64,000 bases of DNA from an uncultured Lachnospiraceae bacterium (GTDB lineage: Bacteria; Bacillota; Clostridia; Lachnospirales; Lachnospiraceae). Of the stretch, positions 49,747 through 58,114 are shown piece after piece (positions within the stretch are counted from its first letter, which is position 1; every line of letters starts with the position of its first letter). The notes under the pieces were generated by a model that worked only from the letters and a program-made list of their open reading frames with translations, did not search any database and had not been told where the DNA came from. The stretch spans positions 35,566 to 99,565 of the forward strand of contig CANRPO010000008.1 in NCBI GenBank assembly GCA_947632515.1, given 5' to 3'. The translations under genes and the position numbers were made by a program.

Positions 49747-50460
49747 TTAATCAGGATCGACTGTACTGATAATGACCGATTCCGCGCTGACGCCTGTTTT
49801 GCGTATGACAATATCTTCGATCTGCGCGCGCTGCGCCTCCGTCAATTCCTCTGTATTTACGACCACATCCACGCTGTCGCCGTCTATGCTGACGATCGCG
49901 TCGTCGAATCCCTTCGCGTCCAGAAGGATCTCAGCGGCAGTCTCCTTCTCAGCCACATCCGTCATGGAGATCATGCTGTTTACCGCCTCCTGTTTCTGCG
50001 TCTCGCTGATGTTGGCGTTATTGATGATCTCAAGCAGCGTCTCCTTGTTCTGCGCGCGCGTCTGCTCTTTCTGCAGCTTAGCGCCTGACAGCTCGGACAC
50101 CGTACCCGACGACGTGAAGACAGCTTCCCCCGGCACGTCCTCCATCTGCTCTTCCGCCAAGGCCTCCGCAAGTTCCTCGTCCACGCCTCCGTTCTCCGAC
50201 ATCGTCACATCCATATCCAGACTCTCAATATCGCCGGACGCCTGCTCCAGATCTTCCTCCGACAAATCCGCAAAGGTCGCCTGATCCGAATCGTCTTCTA
50301 ACGCAAGGTCGCCAACGTCATTCGCGGTGACCTCGCCATTGACGGACATGATCTCCTCGTCCGTCACTTTGGTGCCCGCAAAATTCAGATAGCCCGCTAC
50401 GGCGATCATAATGGCAAGCGCCGTGATCATCATTTGATTCTTTTTAATCATATTTTTCAA
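49747..50460 (-). CDS. spoIIIAH: SpoIIIAH, stage III sporulation protein AH
   Basis: About 237 residues. SpoIIIAH is the mother-cell side of the feeding-tube channel and binds SpoIIQ of the forespore. It has one N-terminal membrane helix (MMITALAIMIAVAGYLNFA), an acidic, probably disordered region of about 90 residues, and the ring-building motif domain (EQTRAQNKETLLEIINNANISETQKQEAVNSMISM, then VVNTEELTEAQRAQIEDIVIRKTG). The TTG at 50460 has GGGGAG at a good distance; an ATG at 50451 is the alternative. Last gene of the spoIIIA operon. Confidence 0.93.
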   Translation of the reverse strand: MKNMIKKNQMMITALAIMIAVAGYLNFAGTKVTDEEIMSVNGEVTANDVGDLALEDDSDQATFADLSEEDLEQASGDIESLDMDVTMSENGGVDEELAEALAEEQMEDVPGEAVFTSSGTVSELSGAKLQKEQTRAQNKETLLEIINNANISETQKQEAVNSMISMTDVAEKETAAEILLDAKGFDDAIVSIDGDSVDVVVNTEELTEAQRAQIEDIVIRKTGVSAESVIISTVDPD

Positions 50461-50473
50461 TTCTTTCTCCCCT

Positions 50474-51106
50474 TCACTGATTATTTTTCATCTTTACTAT
50501 TTTTATCTTATTCGCGTCTATATCAAATAATACCTGAATTGCCCCGATAATATTATCCTGTACCTTGCGCGTCTGCGCCCCCTGTGCGATCACCACCACG
50601 CCCTCAACCGCGGGGGCGACCGTCTTGATGACGTACGGCACGTTACGCCCGTTTGCATCCTCCGTATAGATCGTACTCTTCTCCGTCCTGCTCTCCCCGA
50701 CCCTGCGGTTTCCTCCCGCCGCGTCCTGTTCCTCCGTGTCGGCGTATTCCTCGGAACCGTCCTTCTCCACAATCCTGTGCTCCGATTCCTTCAGATTGAT
50801 CAACACCTTAACCTTGCCGGCGCCATCCACATACTGCAGTGCTTCCTCCAGCCTCGTCTCCCAATACGCCGCGTACTCGTCAGCCGTGTCGCCGGGTTCC
50901 CGATACACGCTGCCCGAAGGGTCTGGCTTCTGTTCCTCCACAGTATCATGTATGGTGTTCGATATATCGGACTTTGCATCATTCTGACGGGTCGGGAATG
51001 CGACGATACACAACAGGATACCTGCCAGCACGATGATCAGGCATTGGTCCTTACCCAGTTTCATTTTGCCCGTTATTTTTTCGAGCAGCCTTTTATCCTC
51101 CTCCAA
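50474..51106 (-). CDS. spoIIIAG: SpoIIIAG, stage III sporulation protein AG
   Basis: A 210-residue protein with one N-terminal membrane helix (CLIIVLAGILLCIVAFP) and an outer domain with WETRLEEALQYVDGAGKVKVLINLKESEH and the APAVEGVVVIAQGAQ ring-building motif. SpoIIIAG forms a large ring in the channel between mother cell and forespore. The start is TTG at 51106 with GGAGG upstream; no ATG fits better. It overlaps spoIIIAF by 14 bases. The middle is acidic and Asn-poor. Confidence 0.94.
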   Translation of the reverse strand: MEEDKRLLEKITGKMKLGKDQCLIIVLAGILLCIVAFPTRQNDAKSDISNTIHDTVEEQKPDPSGSVYREPGDTADEYAAYWETRLEEALQYVDGAGKVKVLINLKESEHRIVEKDGSEEYADTEEQDAAGGNRRVGESRTEKSTIYTEDANGRNVPYVIKTVAPAVEGVVVIAQGAQTRKVQDNIIGAIQVLFDIDANKIKIVKMKNNQ

Positions 51107-51728
51107 GCTCTGTCACCTCCACTCTGTCTTCGGTTATTCCCAAAGACTGCGCAAATGCGGTTCGATATGCCCGTATCCGCGCATCTTGCTCCACGCCGCC
51201 GGATTCCTTCTGTCCGTCCGCATCGTTTCCCACGCGGATCGGATCGATACGGATCGGCTCTGCCGCCGATCCTTCCGCAGGCTCCTCTCTGCCCTGCTCC
51301 ACCGTCACTTCCACGCGCCGGAAAACCCAGTCCCGCACCTTGCCGTCCTCATCCTTGCCCGTCTCCTCCAAAGCGATCGATACGTGCGTAACTCGGCCGC
51401 CGTCATCGGCGATCGCATCGTTGAGCCGTGTTTTCACTTCCTCCTCGATCTGTCGCAAAGCGGCGGTTTCCAGCGTGCCCGCCGTCCCGGTCGTCTCCCC
51501 GTACAGATCCCTCTGCTCTCTCATCTGCTGTTCTAACCGGCCCATCTGCTCCTCCCAATCCACGATCTGCACCCCCGACGAAGACGCCGGCGGTCCGATA
51601 AACATCGCCAATACAATAATGCCTGTTATTACCTTCATGTACTTCTCATACCGGCTGCCCGCCGCAAAATGGATCACTGTCTGCGCCACGATCATAAACA
51701 TGCCGATACGCCTGATATTGTCGACCAT
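51093..51728 (-). CDS. spoIIIAF: SpoIIIAF, stage III sporulation protein AF
   Basis: A 211-residue protein with two N-terminal membrane segments (IGMFMIVAQTVIHFAAGS and VITGIIVLAMFIGPP) and a soluble C-terminal ring-building domain (RLNDAIADDGGRVTHVSIALE, then RVEVTELGGG). It is one of the eight channel proteins made in the mother cell under sigma-E. The start ATG at 51728 has GGGAGGGG upstream. Sequence divergence is normal for this subunit. Confidence 0.93.
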   Translation of the reverse strand: MVDNIRRIGMFMIVAQTVIHFAAGSRYEKYMKVITGIIVLAMFIGPPASSSGVQIVDWEEQMGRLEQQMREQRDLYGETTGTAGTLETAALRQIEEEVKTRLNDAIADDGGRVTHVSIALEETGKDEDGKVRDWVFRRVEVTVEQGREEPAEGSAAEPIRIDPIRVGNDADGQKESGGVEQDARIRAYRTAFAQSLGITEDRVEVTELGGG

Positions 51729-51746
51729 CTTCCCCTCCCGGACGCG

Positions 51747-52814
51747 TCATCCGGCCACGCCTGTCGTGTATGTGATGATCGCGATCTGAATGACAAACAT
51801 GCCCATCGCTGACAGCGCGATCTTCAAGAGCATGACATTGCCGTCCCCCACTCTATTGGCGCAGTTCGTCATGCGCTTGTCGCTGACGATAGCGACAAGC
51901 GCCGCGCCTGCCTTGACCGCCGCAGCGTACAGCAACAATTTTGCAAGCGGTATACAGCACAGCAGGATCAGCACAAGCGTAATGTACAGACCGATGCCGT
52001 TTTTGATCAGCACAGCCGAGCCGAGCACCATATCCAGCATCCCTTCCGTCAATCCTCCGATGCCCGGAATCGCGGACATGGCTTTCTTGAAAGCAGATGC
52101 CTGCAGAGAATCTATCACAGGCGATACCATTGCCTGCAGCAGGCTGAAACCGGTGATAATGCCAAGCGTGATCTTGACGCTCACCCCAATCGCCTTGTGC
52201 AGCAGATCCAACAGAAGGGCCAGCTTTTCTTCCATCCAGATCCCGTTGATGACCGTCAGCAGAATATAGGTATACACAACGGGCAGCAGGACGGACAGAT
52301 ACACGCACTCGATCAGGTATACGATCAGCAGCAGGATCTGATAGTACACGGTGGCTGACGCGGCTCCCGAGGCTGTTCCGACCGCCACCATATAGGTGGG
52401 TATGTATAGCTGCATGAACGTCGTCACCGTACCGAGTATCTCCCGCACAACCGAAACCGCGTCCGCAAACGCATGGAGCAGCACCGTAATCATGATCAGA
52501 TAGACAAAGTAGAAGGCGATGTCGGAAACCTGATGATCGTGAAAGAGGTCCGCAAAATTGACAAAGAGCGCCGCCACGATGCCAAGCACCAGGATCGCCG
52601 CAAAAAGCGCCTTGATCTCCCCCGTTTGCGCATGAAATACGCCTGTTATTCCACTCCCCAGTTCCTTGACTGCCTCCCAGATTTTCCCCTGTAAGATAAA
52701 ACTCATCACAGACTTACCGTCAAATGTGTAATCGGGGAAGAGCCTGCTGAAATCCAGCGCCGCCGCATCCATCCCCATCTCTTCCCAGATCACACCGCCG
52801 TTTTCGATCTCCAA
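51747..52814 (-). CDS. spoIIIAE: SpoIIIAE, stage III sporulation protein AE
   Basis: A 355-residue polytopic membrane protein with about eight membrane segments: ALFAAILVLGIVAALFVNFADLF, FYFVYLIMITVLLHAF and FSLLQAMVSPVIDSLQASAFKKAMSAIPGIGGLTEGMLDMVLGSAVLIKNGIG among them. It is the largest subunit of the channel base. The start is TTG at 52814, with GGGAGG upstream. The N-terminal cleavable signal peptide usual in the family is missing, and there is no room for one: only 29 bases separate it from spoIIIAD. The mature part looks intact. Confidence 0.93.
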   Translation of the reverse strand: MEIENGGVIWEEMGMDAAALDFSRLFPDYTFDGKSVMSFILQGKIWEAVKELGSGITGVFHAQTGEIKALFAAILVLGIVAALFVNFADLFHDHQVSDIAFYFVYLIMITVLLHAFADAVSVVREILGTVTTFMQLYIPTYMVAVGTASGAASATVYYQILLLIVYLIECVYLSVLLPVVYTYILLTVINGIWMEEKLALLLDLLHKAIGVSVKITLGIITGFSLLQAMVSPVIDSLQASAFKKAMSAIPGIGGLTEGMLDMVLGSAVLIKNGIGLYITLVLILLCCIPLAKLLLYAAAVKAGAALVAIVSDKRMTNCANRVGDGNVMLLKIALSAMGMFVIQIAIITYTTGVAG

Positions 52815-52843
52815 ATGTTATCCCTCCCGGCCTCTGTATCCGC

Positions 52844-53230
52844 TTATCCCGCGATCGACTGTATGCTTTCGAGCAGCGCGATCAAAACCGGCATGCCCGT
52901 CAGCAGGATATAGAGCTTTCCAATGATCTCAACTTGTCCGGCTATACCGCTGTACCCCGCATCCTTGCATACTCCCGCGCAGAATTCGCAGGCGTAGGTA
53001 GCTCCCACCGCCTTCAGCAGGATCGTCACATAACTATAGTTATCTTTTAGATAAGCGCGCAGCTGCTCCATCGCTGACAGCAGTCCTGACAGATACCGGA
53101 CAGCATATCCCAATATCACCAGACACACGGCGATTCCTATGTAGACGCCGTACTCCGCCTTATAGCTTTTCAGCGGGACGGCGAGCAGGACCCCGACAAT
53201 GCCCACCAATCCGATCTTGACCATTTCCAC
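52844..53230 (-). CDS. spoIIIAD: SpoIIIAD, stage III sporulation protein AD
   Basis: A 128-residue membrane protein (MVKIGLVGIVGVLLAVPLKSYKAEYGVYIGIAVCLVILGYA and KAVGATYACEFCAGVCKDAGYSGIAGQVEIIGKLYILLTGMPVLIALLESI). The SGIAGQVEIIGK motif is typical. It starts with GTG at 53230 with AGGAG nine bases upstream. Length is normal. Confidence 0.95.
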   Translation of the reverse strand: MEMVKIGLVGIVGVLLAVPLKSYKAEYGVYIGIAVCLVILGYAVRYLSGLLSAMEQLRAYLKDNYSYVTILLKAVGATYACEFCAGVCKDAGYSGIAGQVEIIGKLYILLTGMPVLIALLESIQSIAG

Positions 53231-53251
53231 AGCTTGTTCTCCTATAAACCG

Positions 53252-53446
53252 TCAGAGTGTGAACAGATCCTGAATCATCACAAAGAGATCGTATATATAC
53301 GGGATGATCCATGTTAAAACAAGAATTAATCCTGCTAGGCTGATTAAAAAGGCTTGTTCTTCTCTTCCGCTATGTTTTAAAACCTGATTTAATATTGTTA
53401 CCAAGATGCCGACCGCCGCGATCCTGAATATAAGACTTACCCCCAT
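53252..53446 (-). CDS. spoIIIAC: SpoIIIAC, stage III sporulation protein AC
   Basis: A 64-residue two-helix membrane protein (VSLIFRIAAVGILVTILNQVLKHSGREEQAFLISLAGLILVLTWIIPYIYDLF). ATG at 53446 has GGGAGG just upstream; another ATG four codons earlier (53458) has a weaker site. Family length is about 65. Confidence 0.94.
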   Translation of the reverse strand: MGVSLIFRIAAVGILVTILNQVLKHSGREEQAFLISLAGLILVLTWIIPYIYDLFVMIQDLFTL

Positions 53447-53467
53447 GCGTCCTCCCATGTATTCCCG

Positions 53468-53986
53468 CTATAACAGCAGGATCGTCAAGAATACTCCTGT
53501 CAGCACACTCACGCTGAATATCATCTTTGCCTTGTTCTCGTATGCCTCCTCTGCCTTCCTGCAATTACGGGCTAAGAGCTCCTCGCATCTGCCGACGCTC
53601 TTAGCCTGCAGCTTTTCCTCCTGCATGCCGAGATCCTGCGGCAGATCTTGGAGAATTTTTTTTTCTTCCTGCGAGAGCGGCGCCTCCCGCTGGCACTGCC
53701 CGATCTGCTCTGCCCAGATACGGGCCACGGATATTCCGTCGCCGCGCCCGGCCTGTTCACAGATCTGCCGAAACGCCGTCCGGTACGGCATTTTGCTGCA
53801 CTCCGCCAAGATCATGCAGATCTCCGGCAGCGTATGCTTGCCGTAGCTGATCTCGTCCTGAATCCGCCTGACAATAGAAAGCAGCTCCTTCAGGTGCGCG
53901 ATCCTGCTCCGCTCTCTCTCGACACGATTCGCTCCATATCCCACGCAGCCCGCCAAAATGCAGATGACGCCCACAGCCTTAAACAT
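53468..53986 (-). CDS. spoIIIAB: SpoIIIAB, stage III sporulation protein AB
   Basis: A 172-residue protein with a single N-terminal membrane helix (VGVICILAGCVGYGANRV), a helical region resembling GspF-like assembly proteins, and a C-terminal membrane helix (IFSVSVLTGVFLTILLL). ATG at 53986 overlaps the spoIIIAA stop by 8 bases and gives the family length; the longer frame to 54085 is not needed. It helps assemble the channel together with the ATPase SpoIIIAA. Confidence 0.94.
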   Translation of the reverse strand: MFKAVGVICILAGCVGYGANRVERERSRIAHLKELLSIVRRIQDEISYGKHTLPEICMILAECSKMPYRTAFRQICEQAGRGDGISVARIWAEQIGQCQREAPLSQEEKKILQDLPQDLGMQEEKLQAKSVGRCEELLARNCRKAEEAYENKAKMIFSVSVLTGVFLTILLL

Positions 53987-54899
53987 ACGCACCGTCCCCG
54001 TCGTAAATGCCTTCCACCTCGCAGCGGCCGTTTTTTTTCGTAAGCACCAGATAGCGCTCGAACAGGCTGCCGGAGATAAAATCACTTACGCTATTTTTCT
54101 TTTTTACTTCCTCCAGAGAATCTCCGTGCAGGGTTGCCAACAGCTTACATCCGCAGCCGCTGGCTGTCTGTAACGCCCGCAGATCATCCCTGCCGCCCAG
54201 TTCGTCCACAGCCAGCACCTGAGGCGCCATGGCGCGTATGAGCATCATCATGCCCTCCCGCTTGGGACAGCCATCCAACACGTCGGTGCGAAGGCCCACG
54301 TCATTCTGCGCCATGCCAAGATAACTGCCCGCGATCTCCGAGCGCTCATCTACCACGCTGACATTCACGCCGGGCCCGTATGCGTTGCCGTCTGACAGAT
54401 TCCTGACCAGGTCCCGCAGCATGGTCGTCTTGCCGCACCCCGGAGGAGCGATCAACAGGGTGCTGTGAAATCTCCCCGCCCGGTCATACAAACGCGGAAG
54501 AAACGCATCCGACACCCCTTTGATCTCATGGGCGATGCGAATATTTAAATAACGTATGTATTTAATATTGCGTATTGTGTGGTCGTCTTCCAGAACGACC
54601 TGTCCCGCCAGACCGACCCGATGGCCTCCCTGTATCGTCAGAAAGCCTTGGCGGATCTCATCGGCGAAAGCATAGAGCGAATACTGACACAGATGCTTGA
54701 GCACGGCATCCAGGTCCTCTGTCGTACTCGCCGCCCGAAACGGCGGCATGTCCGTCAGATTCCCGCCTGTATCCACAAATCGCTCCCGGCCGTCGATCAT
54801 CACCGCCGCCGGTCTTCCGGCCCGCATCCTGATCTCCTGCAGGCTTTCCGCGCACTCTGCAACCCTTTCCCATCTGTCGCGCATATGTTCCGGGAACAT
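53979..54899 (-). CDS. spoIIIAA: SpoIIIAA, stage III sporulation ATPase
   Basis: A 306-residue secretion-type ATPase that powers or assembles the mother-cell to forespore channel. Walker A is APPGCGKTTMLRD; further blocks are VSVVDERSEIAGSYLGMAQNDVG and MMLIRAMAPQVLAVDELGGRDDLRALQTASGCGCKLLATLHG, with Walker B ending in DELGG. The N-terminal domain (IRMRAGRPAAVMIDGRE, then LCQYSLYAFADEIRQGFLTIQGGHRVGLAG) is typical. First gene of the operon with AAAGGAGG upstream of the ATG and a sigma-E-like promoter before it. Confidence 0.96.
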   Translation of the reverse strand: MFPEHMRDRWERVAECAESLQEIRMRAGRPAAVMIDGRERFVDTGGNLTDMPPFRAASTTEDLDAVLKHLCQYSLYAFADEIRQGFLTIQGGHRVGLAGQVVLEDDHTIRNIKYIRYLNIRIAHEIKGVSDAFLPRLYDRAGRFHSTLLIAPPGCGKTTMLRDLVRNLSDGNAYGPGVNVSVVDERSEIAGSYLGMAQNDVGLRTDVLDGCPKREGMMMLIRAMAPQVLAVDELGGRDDLRALQTASGCGCKLLATLHGDSLEEVKKKNSVSDFISGSLFERYLVLTKKNGRCEVEGIYDGDGAYV

Positions 54900-54943
54900 A
54901 TGCAGCAGTTCCTCCTTTTTCGTCTCCCTCGCCCCCTTACCTC

Positions 54944-54972
54944 AATATATGAAAAGTTGTCCGAGTTATGAC
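54944..54972 (-). promoter_or_regulatory. sigma-E-like promoter of the spoIIIA operon
   Basis: On the minus strand GTCATAA (54972-54966) and CATATATT (54951-54944) are separated by 14 bases, close to the Bacillus sigma-E consensus (GTCATATT and CATACAMT). It ends about 45 bases before the spoIIIAA start. Expression in the mother cell is predicted. Confidence 0.62.
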
Positions 54973-54990
54973 TGATTTCTTTTTCAGACA

Positions 54991-55026
54991 AAAAAGGACG
55001 CGCGGCTCAATCGCCGTGCGTCCTTT
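54991..55026 (-). terminator. terminator overlapping the end of rarA
   Basis: A long stem (arms 54992-55005 and about 55012-55026, AAAAGGACGC with GCGTCCTTTT) has the rarA stop codon in its loop, with a T-run downstream on the minus strand. Confidence 0.82.
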
Positions 55027-56332
55027 TCCATTCTATGATCTCTTCCAATCGCTTTTTTACTTCGGCCTCCTCGCCCTGTCCCGTGGGCTCATAATACCGG
55101 CAGCCCCTCTTGGACTCCGGCATACATTCCATCGTCGTCAACTTGTCCGCCGTATCGTGCGCATATTGGTACCCCGCGCCATAGTCCAACTCTTTCATCA
55201 GCCCGGTGGGCGCGTTCCTAAGCTGCAAGGGAACAGGCTCCGCGTTCTCCGTCCGCAGATCCCTCTTACACTTCTCACAGGCGCTGTACAGAGCGTTGGA
55301 TTTGGGAGCCATCGCCAGATAGGTCACCGCATGGGTCAAATGTACGTCGCATTCCGGCATCCCCAGGAAATGACAAGCCTGATAGGCCGCCACCGCCAAG
55401 GGCAGCGCATGGCTGTCCGCCATCCCCACATCCTCGCTGGCAAAGCGGATCAGGCGTCTTGCGATATACAGGGGGTTCTCACCGCCCTCCAGCATCCTGA
55501 GCATCCAGTAAACCGCCGCGTCCGGGTCGCTGTTTCGCATAGACTTGTGCAGTGCGGAGATCAGATTATAGTGTTCCTCCCCCGCCTTGTCATACAGCAG
55601 GGATTTGCGGTTGATACACTGGGAAAGCCCTTCGTCCGTCACGACAATGGTTCCCTCCGGCGTGATGTCTCCGTTTAGGATCGCCATCTCGAGCGTGTTT
55701 AACGCCATCCTGGCATCCCCGTTGGCAAAGACGGCGATCGCCTGCAGCTGGCGGTCGCTCATCTCGATCTTCTGTCCCGGAAATCCCTCCGAACTGTGCA
55801 GCGCGTTCGACAGAAGCCGCACAAGATCCCTCTCCTCCAGCGCTTTCAGCACAAAAACTCTGCATCTGGACAGCAGAGCGGCGTTCACCTCGAAGGACGG
55901 ATTCTCGGTGGTCGCACCGATCAGCACGATGCTGCCCTTCTCCACAAAGGGCAGAAAGGCGTCTTGCTGCGCCTTGTTAAAACGATGGATCTCATCTACA
56001 AACAGGACGGTCTTCTCGCCCATCTGACGGCTGAGCTCCGCCTGACGCATGACTTCCTTGATCTCTTTGATACCGCTTGTCACAGCGCTGAAATTGATGA
56101 AATTTGCCTTGGTCCTGCCGGCGATGATACTCGCCAGCGTTGTCTTGCCGACGCCCGGCGGTCCCCAGAATATCATGGAAGAGATCTGGTCCTTCTCGAT
56201 GATCTGTCGGAGCATTTTCCCCGGTCCGAGCAGATGCTCCTGCCCCACGAAATCCTCCAGCCTTTTCGGCCTTAAACGGCTCGCCAAAGGAACGGTCTCC
56301 TCGTGTCTGTCAAACAATGAGATTTGTTCCAT
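55007..56332 (-). CDS. rarA: RarA/MgsA replication-associated recombination ATPase
   Basis: A 441-residue clamp-loader-like AAA+ protein acting at stalled replication forks. It shows PLASRLRPKRLEDFVGQEHLLGPGK, Walker A WGPPGVGKTTLASIIA, Walker B TVLFVDEIHRFNKAQQDAFLPFVE, sensor 1 IGATTENPSFEVNAALLSRCRVF and the C-terminal ALPLAVAAYQACHFLGMPECDVHLTHAVTYLAMAPKSN block. ATG at 56332 has AAAGGA upstream and fits the family; the extra 14 residues of the longer frame do not. It lies just downstream of trpZ (13 bases), so it may be read from the T-box-controlled unit. Its terminator overlaps its 3' end. Confidence 0.95.
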   Translation of the reverse strand: MEQISLFDRHEETVPLASRLRPKRLEDFVGQEHLLGPGKMLRQIIEKDQISSMIFWGPPGVGKTTLASIIAGRTKANFINFSAVTSGIKEIKEVMRQAELSRQMGEKTVLFVDEIHRFNKAQQDAFLPFVEKGSIVLIGATTENPSFEVNAALLSRCRVFVLKALEERDLVRLLSNALHSSEGFPGQKIEMSDRQLQAIAVFANGDARMALNTLEMAILNGDITPEGTIVVTDEGLSQCINRKSLLYDKAGEEHYNLISALHKSMRNSDPDAAVYWMLRMLEGGENPLYIARRLIRFASEDVGMADSHALPLAVAAYQACHFLGMPECDVHLTHAVTYLAMAPKSNALYSACEKCKRDLRTENAEPVPLQLRNAPTGLMKELDYGAGYQYAHDTADKLTTMECMPESKRGCRYYEPTGQGEEAEVKKRLEEIIEWKRTHGD

Positions 56333-56345
56333 AGATTTTCCTTTT

Positions 56346-57149
56346 CTACTCTGACAGCAGTATCCTGTCCACATCCAGCTGTCTGCCGGCCTGATCCCTG
56401 AACTTCTGCAGCAGGGCGTCCACCGTCATATTTTCGCGTTCCTCGCCCTGAATATCCAGCACAATATTGCCGCCGTCCATCATCAGCGTGCGGTTTCCAA
56501 GCTCCAAAGCCTGGTGCATGTTGTGCGTCACCATAAGGCATGTGATCCTGCGCTCGGCAACGATCCTGCGCGTCAGCGCCAGCACCTTCTCCGCCGTGGC
56601 CGGATCCAGCGCGGCCGTGTGCTCGTCAAGCAAGAGGATCCTAGGCGTCACCATCGTCGCCATCAAGAGGGTCAGCGCCTGTCTCTGCCCGCCGGACAGA
56701 AGGCCCACCGGCTGTTTCATGCGGTCTTCCAAGCCCATGTTGAGGAGCGCCAGCTGCTCTCTGAACATCTGTTTCTCCCTGCCGTTTATCCTGCTGAAAT
56801 AGGCATGGGCAGCCGTCGAGGCGCGCAGATAGGCAAGCGCCATATTCTCCTCGATGGTCATGTGGGGCGCGGTGCCCTTTAACGGATCCTGAAAAAGATG
56901 CCCGATCACCTTGCTCCTGACATGCTCCTTCACGTATGTGATATTCTCTCCCGCCAGAATGATCTGCCCCTCGTCCACATAAAAAGCGCCCGTTATTGCA
57001 TTGAACAGCGTGGACTTGCCCGCTCCGTTGCTGCCGACGATGGTGGCGAAATCACCGTCCGCCAGCTCCAAGCTCACCCGGTCCAGCGCCTTTTTCTCAT
57101 TCACCGTGCCCGGATTGAATGTTTTCGATATTTTCTTTAATGTCAGCAT
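56346..57149 (-). CDS. trpZ: ABC transporter ATP-binding protein, tryptophan uptake (TrpZ-type)
   Basis: A 267-residue ATPase with Walker A GSNGAGKSTLFNAI, Q-loop LFQDPLKGTAPHMTIEEN, signature LSGGQRQALTLLMA, Walker B ILLLDEHTAALDP and the switch His in MVTHNM. The form resembles the ATPases of the TrpX/YZ-type importers that pair with PF04392 binding proteins. It overlaps the permease gene by 7 bases. The Trp T-box upstream of the operon supports tryptophan (or a precursor) as the substrate. The gene symbol follows that inference. Confidence 0.88.
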   Translation of the reverse strand: MLTLKKISKTFNPGTVNEKKALDRVSLELADGDFATIVGSNGAGKSTLFNAITGAFYVDEGQIILAGENITYVKEHVRSKVIGHLFQDPLKGTAPHMTIEENMALAYLRASTAAHAYFSRINGREKQMFREQLALLNMGLEDRMKQPVGLLSGGQRQALTLLMATMVTPRILLLDEHTAALDPATAEKVLALTRRIVAERRITCLMVTHNMHQALELGNRTLMMDGGNIVLDIQGEERENMTVDALLQKFRDQAGRQLDVDRILLSE

Positions 57150-58090
57150 TCGTCGTCACCATCCCCTCCGCCGATTCCCGCCGGCATCCTGCGCGCCCTG
57201 TAGAATGACGCCTTACCTTTCAGATAAGGGAAAGAGATCGCAAACGCCACGATCAGCGCGGAGACCAGTTTGAGACATTCCGCCGGAACACTCATGCGCA
57301 GCGCCACGGCTACGATGAAACGGTACAGGCAGCTGCCGAGGATCACGCCGACCACCCGCTTGAACATCCCGCCTTTGCCGATGATCGTCTCTCCGATGAT
57401 CAGACTTGCCAGCGCGATCGTCACCATGCCCGTTCCCAGATTGATATCGCAGGATTTCTGATACTGGGCCAGAATAGCCCCCGACAGCGCCGTCAGCGCA
57501 TTGGCCACACACAGTCCCACCGTGATGGTAAAAACCGGATTGATGCTGGAGGCCCGTACCATGTATTCGTTGTCTCCTGTAGCGCGAATGGAAAGTCCAA
57601 GCCTCGTGTTGAGGAACCAGGATAAAATAACACCAATGATCAATACAATTGCCGCCACGATCACGATCTTATACCAGCCGCCATACCACGCCGCGCCGGA
57701 AAGATCCTTCGCCAGGCCAAACAGCGTGTCGCAGCCAAACAGATTGACGCTGGAAGAAAAACCCATGACCGCAATATTGACAGTATACAGACCCGTGTTG
57801 ACGATAATGCCGGCAAGAATGGACGGAACGCCCATTCTTGTCTGCAAAAAAGCGGTGATGAAACCCGAACAGACCCCCGCCGCCATAGCCGCCGGAAACG
57901 CCAGAAAGGGATGTCCCGCAATCGTCACGACCGCGCCCACGGAACAGCCCAATGTAAAACAGCCGTCCGTGGAAAGATCCGCAATATTTAAAATACTGAA
58001 TGAAATAAACAGTGCAAGCGCCACCAGCGAATAGATGCAGCCCAGCTCCAGAGCGCTCTGCAAGATCGAAAATGTAAAAATAGATCCCAT
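57143..58090 (-). CDS. trpY: ABC transporter permease, tryptophan uptake (TrpY-type)
   Basis: A 315-residue permease with about nine membrane segments, resembling branched-chain amino acid-type (LivH-like) permeases: SALELGCIYSLVALALFISFSILNIADLSTDGCFTLG, IRATGDNEYMVRASSINPVFTITVGLCVANALTALSGAILAQYQKSCDINLGTGMVTIALASLIIGE. It lies between trpX and trpZ, 24 bases after the binding protein gene. The short basic C-terminus is probably cytoplasmic. Confidence 0.88.
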   Translation of the reverse strand: MGSIFTFSILQSALELGCIYSLVALALFISFSILNIADLSTDGCFTLGCSVGAVVTIAGHPFLAFPAAMAAGVCSGFITAFLQTRMGVPSILAGIIVNTGLYTVNIAVMGFSSSVNLFGCDTLFGLAKDLSGAAWYGGWYKIVIVAAIVLIIGVILSWFLNTRLGLSIRATGDNEYMVRASSINPVFTITVGLCVANALTALSGAILAQYQKSCDINLGTGMVTIALASLIIGETIIGKGGMFKRVVGVILGSCLYRFIVAVALRMSVPAECLKLVSALIVAFAISFPYLKGKASFYRARRMPAGIGGGDGDDEC

Positions 58091-58114
58091 GAAAACCTCT
58101 TTCTGTCCGTCCTG

